A stretch of DNA of 7,006 nucleotides from Methylophaga sp. (lineage in GTDB: Bacteria; Pseudomonadota; Gammaproteobacteria; Nitrosococcales; Methylophagaceae): assembly GCA_014762585.1 (NCBI GenBank), contig JABURN010000184.1, positions 1 to 7,006 on the forward strand, given 5' to 3'. Made by a program: the position numbers and the translations under genes. The notes under the pieces are model-generated. The model did not search any database, had not been told where the DNA came from, and saw nothing but the letters and a program-made list of their open reading frames with translations. Positions 1-5,500 of the stretch are shown in pieces (position 1 is the stretch's first letter; the number at the start of each line of letters is the position of its first letter).

Positions 1-587
1 AAAAAGTCTTTGGTGTCAGTAAAGCCTGGGCAGAAGAAAACCCCAATACCCATATCGCGGTCGTGAAAGCCCTGATCCGCGCAGCGCACTGGCTGGATGA
101 AAACAGCAATGCCAACCGCCCTGAAGCGGTGGAAATCCTGTCGCAGAGTCGTTATGTCGGTGCTGACTACGAAGTCATTGCCAACAGCATGACCGGCACT
201 TTCGAATACGAAAAAGGGGACAAGCGTGCGGTACCTGACTTTAACGTCTTCTTCCGCTACAACGCGACTTATCCCTACTACAGTGATGCCGTCTGGTACC
301 TGACCCAGATGCGCCGCTGGGGCCAGATTGCCGAACCTAAACCTGACAGCTGGTATATGGATATCGCCAAGAAAGTCTATCGCCCCGATATCTATGCCCT
401 GGCAGCAAAAGAGCTGATCGAAGAAGGCAAACTGCCGGCCTCGGCCTTCCCCGATTTTGAAACTGAAACCGGTTTCAAACCGACGCAAACCGAGTTTATC
501 GACGGTATCGCTTACGACGGCACCCAACCCAATGCCTATCTGGAACAGTTCCCGATTGGCCTCAAGGGTGAAGAGATTGTCGAGTAA
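1..587 (+). CDS. nrtA: Nitrate ABC transporter substrate-binding protein, NrtA/CmpA family (C-terminal part; 5' end outside window)
   Basis: The reading frame is open from the first bases (codons start at base 3) to TAA at 585-587, so about 195 C-terminal residues are visible, somewhat under half of a typical NrtA of about 440-460 residues. In this family the protein binds nitrate (or nitrite/bicarbonate in relatives) outside the inner membrane and hands it to the permease. The segment with [20 protein letters not shown] followed by the [10 protein letters not shown] motif, then W-Y-x(3)-A and a YRPDIY block, is typical of the C-terminal lobe of NrtA/CmpA (NMT1_2) proteins. The signal peptide and most ligand-binding residues lie upstream and cannot be assessed. 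A GTG at 63 is not the start, because coding continues upstream in frame. It is the first gene of an nrtA-nrtB-nrtD cluster; nitrate as the substrate is supported by the nasA gene nearby. Confidence 0.9.
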   Translation, partial: KVFGVSKAWAEENPNTHIAVVKALIRAAHWLDENSNANRPEAVEILSQSRYVGADYEVIANSMTGTFEYEKGDKRAVPDFNVFFRYNATYPYYSDAVWYLTQMRRWGQIAEPKPDSWYMDIAKKVYRPDIYALAAKELIEEGKLPASAFPDFETETGFKPTQTEFIDGIAYDGTQPNAYLEQFPIGLKGEEIVE

Positions 588-603
588 CACCGGAACAGCA
601 AGT

Positions 604-630
604 CACCCTGTCTGCCTGTCAGGCAGGGTG
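604..630 (+). terminator. Intercistronic hairpin between nrtA and nrtB (partial terminator or mRNA stabiliser)
   Basis: Arms CACCCTGTCTG (604-614) and CAGGCAGGGTG (620-630) form an 11-bp stem with one G-U pair and a 5-base loop. It starts 17 bases after the nrtA stop codon and is followed by CCTGTTTCC, a poor U-tract. Such hairpins after binding-protein genes usually protect the upstream message or partly end transcription, which gives more binding protein than permease. The structure is seen; the role is inferred. Confidence 0.6.
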
Positions 631-659
631 CCTGTTTCCAAACCAACCAAAGAGTCACT

Positions 660-1682
660 ATGAAAGACAAACTGATTTATTTCCTCGAACTGACCGGTTT
701 TACCTGGTTCATACCACTGGTCAGACTGTCTGCCGGCGAGTCCCCCAAGCATCAGATGCAGGAACTGGGCAAGATGGTCGGTGTTCCGCTGTTTGCTATC
801 GCTGTGTTTCTGTTTCTCTGGCACCTTGGGGCAGCGAAAGTCATCACCAGTCTCGGTCAGGTGCCGGGCCCGACCCAGGTCTGGGAGCAGGTCAATGTGC
901 TGGTTGATGAGCACTATGAGGCGCGTGATCGCGAGCAGGCGTTTTATGAGCGCCAGGAACAGCGTAATGCCGCCAAGCTTGAAAAAAATCCGGATGCCGA
1001 GGTCACGATCCGTCCTTACACCGGCAAAGAAACCTTTTTTGATCAGATTCTGACCAGTCTGTTTACAGTATTTATCGGTTTTCTGATTGCCACGCTGATT
1101 GCGGTGCCTGTAGGCATCGTGGCGGGTTTGTCCGACACTTTATATTCGGCCCTTAATCCACTGATTCAGGTTTTCAAACCGGTGTCACCGCTGGCCTGGC
1201 TGCCGATAGTGACTATGGTAGTCAGTGCACTGTATGTGACTGATAACCCGATGTTCGAGAAATCCTTCATCACTTCGGCGCTGACCGTGACCCTGTGCTC
1301 ACTGTGGCCGACGCTAATCAACACTGCCGTCGGTGTCTCTTCCATTGATAAGGATTTGATCAATGTGGCCAGGGTCTTACGCCTCAATTATTTCACCACG
1401 GTCTGGAAAGTCGTGATTCCGGCTTCAATTCCGATGATTTTCACGGGGCTTCGCATTTCTTTGGGGATTGGCTGGATGGTACTGATTGCCGCTGAGATGC
1501 TGGCGCAGAATCCGGGGCTGGGTAAATTCGTCTGGGATGAGTTCCAGAACGGCAGTTCCTCCTCACTGAGCCGCATTATGGTGGCGGTGCTGACTATCGG
1601 CATTATCGGATTCATTCTGGATCGCATCACGCTGAGCTTCCAGAAATTCTTTTCGTACGACAAAAACGCAGTGATTCGCTAG
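660..1682 (+). CDS. nrtB: Nitrate ABC transporter permease, NrtB family
   Basis: This 340-residue inner-membrane permease of the BPD_transp_1 family forms the channel of the nitrate ABC importer, presumably as a homodimer. Hydrophobic segments are seen at about residues 39-56, 132-157, 176-193, 203-225, 265-282 and 305-321. The EAA-type loop that contacts the ATPase is at about 233-256 (INVARVLRLNYFTTVWKVVI, then PAS), and a family-typical GIGWMVLIAAEML run follows at 270-281. Between the first and second segments lies a long, highly charged stretch (about 80-125) rich in E, R, Q and K, longer than in compact NrtB proteins of about 275 residues. The ATG at 660 has a purine-rich AAAGAG (649-654) five bases upstream; the start fits because the hydrophobic core begins soon after. 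The stop codon TAG overlaps the nrtD ribosome binding site. A taurine or sulfonate permease (SsuC/TauC) is the alternative, but the neighbours favour nitrate. Confidence 0.93.
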   Translation: MKDKLIYFLELTGFTWFIPLVRLSAGESPKHQMQELGKMVGVPLFAIAVFLFLWHLGAAKVITSLGQVPGPTQVWEQVNVLVDEHYEARDREQAFYERQEQRNAAKLEKNPDAEVTIRPYTGKETFFDQILTSLFTVFIGFLIATLIAVPVGIVAGLSDTLYSALNPLIQVFKPVSPLAWLPIVTMVVSALYVTDNPMFEKSFITSALTVTLCSLWPTLINTAVGVSSIDKDLINVARVLRLNYFTTVWKVVIPASIPMIFTGLRISLGIGWMVLIAAEMLAQNPGLGKFVWDEFQNGSSSSLSRIMVAVLTIGIIGFILDRITLSFQKFFSYDKNAVIR

Positions 1683-1685
1683 GAG
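1681..1685 (+). promoter_or_regulatory. Ribosome binding site of nrtD overlapping the nrtB stop codon
   Basis: AGGAG lies within the last two bases of the nrtB TAG stop and the next three bases, 7 bases before the nrtD ATG at 1693. This near-consensus site decides the nrtD start and suggests translational coupling between permease and ATPase. Confidence 0.75.
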
Positions 1686-1692
1686 CCAGACA

Positions 1693-2484
1693 ATGGATAA
1701 ATATCTCAATATCGACCATGTGAGTATCGATTTTCCGACGCCTAACGGTCCATTCCGGGCGCTGGATAACGTCAATCTGAAGATTGAAAAGGGCGAGTTT
1801 GTCAGCATTATCGGTCACTCAGGCTGTGGTAAGTCGACAGTGATGAACATCGTCGGCGGTCTTTATAAAGCCACTGAGGGTGGTGTGGTGCTGGAGGGCA
1901 GGGAAGTCGATGAGCCCGGCCCCGATCGTGCCATCGTATTTCAGAATCACTCCCTTTTCCCGTGGTTAACCTGTTACCAGAATGTAGAGCTGGCGGTAAA
2001 GTCGGTGTTCGGTGCCAGCCGCAGCAGAAAGGAAATTCGTGACTGGGTTGAGCATAATCTGGAACTGGTGCATATGACCCATGCGATGCACAAAATGCCA
2101 TCGGAAATTTCCGGTGGTATGAAGCAGCGTGTGGGGATTGCCCGGGCACTATCAATGGAACCCAAGGTACTGTTGATGGATGAGCCGTTTGGTGCATTGG
2201 ATGCGCTGACCCGGGCCCACCTGCAGGATTCGCTGATGGATATTCAGGCCGATCTCAACAACACCGTCATCATGATTACTCACGATGTCGATGAGGCCGT
2301 GTTGTTATCAGACAAGATCGTGATGATGACTAACGGACCGGCAGCCACTATCGGCGAGGTGATGGAGGTGAATCTGCCCAGACCAAGAAAACGACTGGCG
2401 CTGGCTGATAACCCGGACTACAACCACTATCGCTCGGAAGTGATTCATTTTCTGCACGAGCGGCATGCCCGCAAGGTGGCATAA
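1693..2484 (+). CDS. nrtD: Nitrate ABC transporter ATP-binding protein, NrtD/NrtC-type
   Basis: This 263-residue cytoplasmic ATPase powers nitrate import by the NrtA/NrtB system. All ABC motifs are intact: Walker A GHSGCGKST (41-49), Q-loop Q84 in FQNHSLFPWLT, signature SGGMKQRV (140-147), Walker B VLLMDEP (159-165) with catalytic E164, D-loop GALD (167-170) and switch histidine H197 in ITHDVDEA. The FQNHSLFPW form and the Arg-Pro tail (NLPRPRKR at about 227-234) are typical of the nitrate/sulfonate/taurine ATPase group. Only one ATPase is encoded here and it has no fused NrtA-like domain as in cyanobacterial NrtC, so it probably works as a homodimer. It is the last gene of the operon, ending 10 bases before a strong terminator. 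In many proteobacteria the same gene is labelled nrtC or simply nitrate ABC ATPase. Confidence 0.93.
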   Translation: MDKYLNIDHVSIDFPTPNGPFRALDNVNLKIEKGEFVSIIGHSGCGKSTVMNIVGGLYKATEGGVVLEGREVDEPGPDRAIVFQNHSLFPWLTCYQNVELAVKSVFGASRSRKEIRDWVEHNLELVHMTHAMHKMPSEISGGMKQRVGIARALSMEPKVLLMDEPFGALDALTRAHLQDSLMDIQADLNNTVIMITHDVDEAVLLSDKIVMMTNGPAATIGEVMEVNLPRPRKRLALADNPDYNHYRSEVIHFLHERHARKVA

Positions 2485-2494
2485 GGAAGTACAG

Positions 2495-2525
2495 GCCTGC
2501 ATCCTCACGATGCAGGCTTTTTTTT
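2495..2525 (+). terminator. Rho-independent terminator of the nrtABD operon
   Basis: GCCTGCATC (2495-2503) and GATGCAGGC (2509-2517) form a perfect 9-bp stem with a 5-base loop, followed by eight T residues (2518-2525). It begins 10 bases after the nrtD stop codon. This is a textbook intrinsic terminator and separates the nrt genes from the downstream EAL gene. Confidence 0.93.
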
Positions 2526-2540
2526 AAGTACACTGAAAAT

Positions 2541-2573
2541 TTGACGATAAACAGATACATAGAATGTTAGAAT
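2541..2573 (+). promoter_or_regulatory. Possible promoter of the EAL-domain gene
   Basis: An AT-rich stretch after the nrt terminator contains TTGACG (2541-2546, five of six -35 consensus bases) and two TAGAAT hexamers (2560-2565 and 2568-2573, five of six -10 bases). Neither spacing is ideal (13 and 21 bases), so the exact promoter is unclear. A promoter is expected here because the terminator isolates the gene. Confidence 0.35.
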
Positions 2574-2575
2574 GT
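2560..2575 (+). repeat. Tandem 8-bp direct repeat TAGAATGT x2
   Basis: TAGAATGT occurs twice back to back (2560-2567, 2568-2575). Each copy holds a -10-like hexamer and an ATG. It may be a regulator site or chance. It bears on the start of the next gene, since the longest reading frame would begin inside the first copy. Confidence 0.5.
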
Positions 2576-2608
2576 TGCACACAATCATCTACGAGGGTCC
2601 GGGTGGGG

Positions 2609-3847
2609 ATGATAGAGCTTTCCTCCAGCGAACAAGGCTTCTCTGCTGAATACGACAATCTCATACTGTCGTCAGCGTTTCAGCCAATATTCAGTATTGC
2701 ACACCGTAAACCGGTCGGTTATGAGGGCCTGCTGAGAGCTTACGATACTGAAGGGCGCTACATCAGCCCGATACAGGTGATGCAACGACCATCCAACAGT
2801 CGAGAGCATCTGGAACTGGATCGCACCTGTCGTGCATTACATGCCCGTAACTTCAGTCATGCTGTTGAGGATGAAAGCTGGCTATTCATTAATCTCAACT
2901 CGCAGTGCCTGGTTACAGAGCGTCCCGACGCCGGCTTCATGCGAGAGCTGATGAGCCAGACCGGGGTCCCCGCCAGAAGAATTGTCATTGAAATTCTGGA
3001 AAGCGAGATAGATGACCGTGTCTATCTGAAAGAACTGATTCAACACTTCCGGCAATTGGGCTGTCTCATCGCGATTGATGATTTCGGTGCCGGGCATTCC
3101 AATTTCGACCGTATCTGGGAATTGCAGCCTGATATCGTCAAGATTGATCGCAGCCTGGTCAGGCAGGCCGGTCGCTCTCTCAAAGTCGAACGGATTCTGA
3201 CAGGCATCGTGTCGCTGATTCACGAGACTGGTAGTCTGGTGGTCATTGAAGGCGTTGAAAATGAGAAAGAGGCGATGGTCGCTATCTCCAGTAACGCTGA
3301 TATGGTGCAGGGATTTTATTTTGCCAAGCCGACTAAACAGATAAAACGCGACCGTGGTTTTGCCGCCAAGCTGGAAGATCTGCTGCAACGCCAGCACAAT
3401 GTCCGTAGCCAGTACAATCGTAAACTGCAGTCACACTTTGAAAAGTTCAAACACCGTTACGAGGCCGAGGTCGAGGCCCTGAGACAGTTAAAATCCTTCG
3501 AACAATGTGGTGCTTCGGTGTTTGAGGATGAACGTGCGGTTCGTTGTTATCTACTTGACCAGCAGGGTTTCCAGATTGGCAAGAGTCTGTATTCACCACA
3601 ATACACTGCCAAACTGGATATTCGCTTTACTCCCTTGCTGGCGGGTGAAAATGCCAACTGGTCTCACCGCCACTATCACTACCGGGCTATTCAAAACCCG
3701 GGAGTGACCCAAGTCAGCCGTCCCTACCTGTCGGTGGCCGGTTCACATATGTGTGTCACTGTGTCACAGGCAGTCGAAGTGGGCGGGGCTGTTTTTGTGC
3801 TCTGCTGTGATCTGGACTGGCCTGACGAAGACGAATCACCGAGCTGA
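2609..3847 (+). CDS. EAL-domain c-di-GMP phosphodiesterase-like protein with C-terminal YkuI_C-like sensory domain
   Basis: The predicted product (412 residues from ATG 2609; 427 if started at 2564) has an N-terminal EAL domain and a C-terminal domain joined by a charged helical linker. EAL proteins hydrolyse or sense cyclic di-GMP. Numbered from 2564, the expected active-site residues are present: E54 (in EGLLR, a form of the EAL motif), N110 (FINLN), E143 (VIEILE), D172 and D173 (AIDDFGAGHSN), K193 (DIVKID), E229 (VVIEGVE) and Q249 (MVQGFYFAKP), so activity is plausible. The linker (about 265-312) looks coiled coil. The C-terminal part (about 313-420, with DERAVRCYLLD, ANWSHRHYHYRAI and RPYLSVAG) resembles the PAS/Cache-like YkuI_C domain of Bacillus YkuI, also of similar total length. 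No GGDEF domain or membrane segment is seen. I favour ATG 2609 because GAGGG (2593-2597) precedes it, whereas ATG 2564 has no ribosome binding site and sits in a repeat. It is flanked by terminator-like structures, so it is probably a single-gene unit. Confidence 0.88.
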   Translation: MIELSSSEQGFSAEYDNLILSSAFQPIFSIAHRKPVGYEGLLRAYDTEGRYISPIQVMQRPSNSREHLELDRTCRALHARNFSHAVEDESWLFINLNSQCLVTERPDAGFMRELMSQTGVPARRIVIEILESEIDDRVYLKELIQHFRQLGCLIAIDDFGAGHSNFDRIWELQPDIVKIDRSLVRQAGRSLKVERILTGIVSLIHETGSLVVIEGVENEKEAMVAISSNADMVQGFYFAKPTKQIKRDRGFAAKLEDLLQRQHNVRSQYNRKLQSHFEKFKHRYEAEVEALRQLKSFEQCGASVFEDERAVRCYLLDQQGFQIGKSLYSPQYTAKLDIRFTPLLAGENANWSHRHYHYRAIQNPGVTQVSRPYLSVAGSHMCVTVSQAVEVGGAVFVLCCDLDWPDEDESPS

Positions 3848-3852
3848 AAACA

Positions 3853-3869
3853 CGCACAATCATAGTGCA
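3853..3869 (+). promoter_or_regulatory. NtrC-type enhancer site upstream of nasA
   Basis: The sequence CGCAC-N7-GTGCA carries a perfect dyad GCAC-N7-GTGC and matches the NtrC consensus TGCACC-N5-GGTGCA in the outer bases except the first. Its centre (3861) is about 119 bases upstream of the transcription start predicted from the sigma-54 element, a usual enhancer distance. A further half-site TGCACC lies at 3873-3878. Recognition is by eye only. Confidence 0.55.
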
Positions 3870-3875
3870 GGCTGC

Positions 3876-3897
3876 ACCGATTTAGACTTAAATCGGT
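3876..3897. terminator. Perfect 9-bp hairpin after the EAL gene, possible weak terminator
   Basis: ACCGATTTA (3876-3884) and TAAATCGGT (3889-3897) pair perfectly around a 4-base loop, 28 bases after the EAL stop codon. The following TATTTCTATACC is a poor U-tract, so termination would be inefficient, and a DNA-operator role is possible because it sits between the NtrC-like site and the nasA promoter. Confidence 0.45.
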
Positions 3898-3953
3898 TAT
3901 TTCTATACCTATTTTCCCAGCGCATCTCTCAATAAAACAGTTAGTTACAAAAC

Positions 3954-3969
3954 TGGCATGATTCCAGCA
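3954..3969 (+). promoter_or_regulatory. Candidate sigma-54 (-24/-12) promoter of nasA
   Basis: TGGCATG-N4-CAGCA aligns with the sigma-54 consensus TGGCACG-N4-TTGCW. The invariant GG (3955-3956) and GC (3967-3968) are present with the exact 10-base separation; mismatches are at one base of the -24 box and two of the -12 box. The start of transcription would be near 3980, leaving a leader of about 42 bases before ATG 4022. Together with the upstream NtrC-like dyad it suggests induction by nitrogen limitation. Confidence 0.55.
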
Positions 3970-3970
3970 C

Positions 3971-4005
3971 TTAGAACGCGAACCAATGTTGGTAACGTGT
4001 TCTAA
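3971..4005 (+). repeat. 35-base imperfect palindrome/hairpin directly before the nasA ribosome binding site
   Basis: TTAGAACGCG (3971-3980) pairs with CGTGTTCTAA (3996-4005), with one G-T pair; an inner stem ACC/GGT (3982-3984, 3991-3993) closes a hexaloop AATGTT (or ACCA/TGGT with a 4-base loop). No T-tract follows, so it is not a terminator. The purine-rich ribosome binding site GAGAG (4007-4011) begins one base after it. It could be an operator over the start of transcription or an RNA structure affecting translation or binding an antiterminator. Confidence 0.6.
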
Positions 4006-4021
4006 AGAGAGAACTGAATTC

Positions 4022-5488
4022 ATGTCTAGTCAAAAGCTAAACCTGCTGTCTTTCAGCGGAAACATCCGAACGCTCCATCTGACCTGGATGGCCTTTTTTA
4101 TCACCTTTGTAGTCTGGTTTAACCACGCCCCTCTGATGGTCGCCATTCGCGACACACTGGGACTGGATGATCAGCAGGTCAAAACCCTGTTGATACTGAA
4201 TGTGGCGCTGACTATTCCGGCCCGGATTGTGGTTGGGATGCTGGTGGATAAATACGGCCCCAAAATCATGTTCAGCATGCTACTGGGCATTTCCAGCTTT
4301 CTCTGCTTCTTCTTCGCGATTGCCGACAGTTTTGAGCAAATGGCCGTTGCCCGCTTCATGCTGGGCTTTGTTGGTGCCGGTTTTGTGATTGGTATCCGGA
4401 TGATTTCCGAATGGTTCCCTGCCAAGCAGGTTGGTCTGGCTGAAGGCATCTATGGTGGCTGGGGTAATTTCGGTTCAGCCGCTGCAGCAATGACCCTGCC
4501 TACGCTGGCATTGATGTATGGGGGCGATGACGGTTGGCGTTATGCACTGGCGACCACCGGTGCCATTGCCCTGATTTACGCGATTATCTATTACAACAGC
4601 GTGTCTGATACCCCAAAAGGCTCGACTTACTTCAAGCCCAAGAAAAGTGGTGCGATGGAAGTGACCAGCAAAGGCGATTTCTTCCTTTATATCATCATGA
4701 GCATTCCGCTTTATGCCGCGCTGGCTTTGCTGGCCTGGAAACTGTCGCCGAGCGGTGTGGAACTGCTGTCACAGAACATCACTTATGCGGTCTATGCTGG
4801 TCTCATCGCTTTGTTTGCCTATCAGGTTTACCACATCTATCAGGTCAACAAGGAAGTGTTCACCACAGAAGTGCCTGAGATTCACCGTTATAAATTCAAA
4901 CAGGTGGCAGTACTGGATCTGGCTTATCTTGCGACCTTCGGTTCTGAACTTGCGGTGGTGTCCATGTTGCCGCTGTTTTTCAGTGATACCTTTGATATCA
5001 GCCCGGTACAGGCGGGTTTATTGGCTTCCGGCTTTGCCTTTATGAACCTGGTTTCACGTCCTGTGGGTGGGCTGTTCAGTGACAAGCTGGGTCGCAAACG
5101 TACCCTGACAATCTGTATCAGTGGCCTTGCCGTTGGTTATATCGTACTGGGCATGATCACGCCGGAATGGTTCCTGGTTTTTGCAGTATTGGCGACCATG
5201 GCCTGTTCTTTCTTCGTGCAGGCGGGTGAAGGCGCCGTATTTGCGGTAGTTCCACTGGTTCAGCGTCGCCTGACCGGTCAGATTGCCGGCATGGCTGGTG
5301 CCTACGGTAATGTCGGCGCGGTGACGTTCCTGACTGTCTTGTCACTGGTTTCGGCCCAGACTTTCTTCTTTGTTATCGCAGCGACTGCCGTAGTAACCCT
5401 GATTGCGGTACAGTTTATGGATGAGCCGCGCGGCCAGATGGCGGAAATCCTGCCTGATGGGACCGTGCAGATGATTGACGTTCATTAA
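4022..5488 (+). CDS. nasA: Nitrate/nitrite transporter of the major facilitator superfamily, NasA/NarK family
   Basis: This 488-residue inner-membrane carrier imports nitrate for assimilation. The N-terminus [20 protein letters not shown] followed by [12 protein letters not shown] is characteristic of NasA. Nitrate-porter signatures are present: [15 protein letters not shown] (142-156) and [13 protein letters not shown] (422-434). Arginines matching those that hold nitrate in NarK are R68 ([20 protein letters not shown], with the MFS loop motif) and R346 ([17 protein letters not shown]). It is longer than the roughly 400-residue NasA of pseudomonads; the difference lies largely between TM6 and TM7 (about 195-295), which includes two further hydrophobic segments at about 220-240 and 253-272. 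ATG 4022 is preferred over the in-frame ATG 3986: it has GAGAG (4007-4011) upstream and gives the standard N-terminus, while 3986 lies in a palindrome without a ribosome binding site. It probably forms an operon with the kinase gene 12 bases downstream, under the candidate NtrC/sigma-54 signals. Confidence 0.93.
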   Translation: MSSQKLNLLSFSGNIRTLHLTWMAFFITFVVWFNHAPLMVAIRDTLGLDDQQVKTLLILNVALTIPARIVVGMLVDKYGPKIMFSMLLGISSFLCFFFAIADSFEQMAVARFMLGFVGAGFVIGIRMISEWFPAKQVGLAEGIYGGWGNFGSAAAAMTLPTLALMYGGDDGWRYALATTGAIALIYAIIYYNSVSDTPKGSTYFKPKKSGAMEVTSKGDFFLYIIMSIPLYAALALLAWKLSPSGVELLSQNITYAVYAGLIALFAYQVYHIYQVNKEVFTTEVPEIHRYKFKQVAVLDLAYLATFGSELAVVSMLPLFFSDTFDISPVQAGLLASGFAFMNLVSRPVGGLFSDKLGRKRTLTICISGLAVGYIVLGMITPEWFLVFAVLATMACSFFVQAGEGAVFAVVPLVQRRLTGQIAGMAGAYGNVGAVTFLTVLSLVSAQTFFFVIAATAVVTLIAVQFMDEPRGQMAEILPDGTVQMIDVH

Positions 5489-5500
5489 AACGGAACGCAG

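Noticed and set aside
63..587. A complete small gene starting at GTG 63
   Set aside because: The same frame is open back to the window start and encodes NrtA-like sequence upstream, so this is an internal codon of a longer gene.
1693..2484. Taurine or sulfonate transporter ATPase (TauB/SsuB)
   Set aside because: The ATPase families are similar, but the NrtA-type binding protein and the adjacent nasA gene make nitrate the better call.
2882..3397. A 171-codon reading frame on the minus strand inside the EAL gene
   Set aside because: It is antisense to conserved EAL motifs and its translation shows no recognisable domain; it is a shadow of the real gene.
3953..4005. A complete ANTAR-type two-hairpin antitermination leader
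   Set aside because: Only one loop has the A1/G4 hexaloop pattern, the upstream dyad has a 7-base loop, and there is no terminator after it; kept only as a hypothesis for the second hairpin.
3986..4021. A 12-residue longer N-terminus for NasA
   Set aside because: ATG 3986 is in the loop of a palindrome without a ribosome binding site, and NasA proteins typically begin near the residues encoded from 4022.
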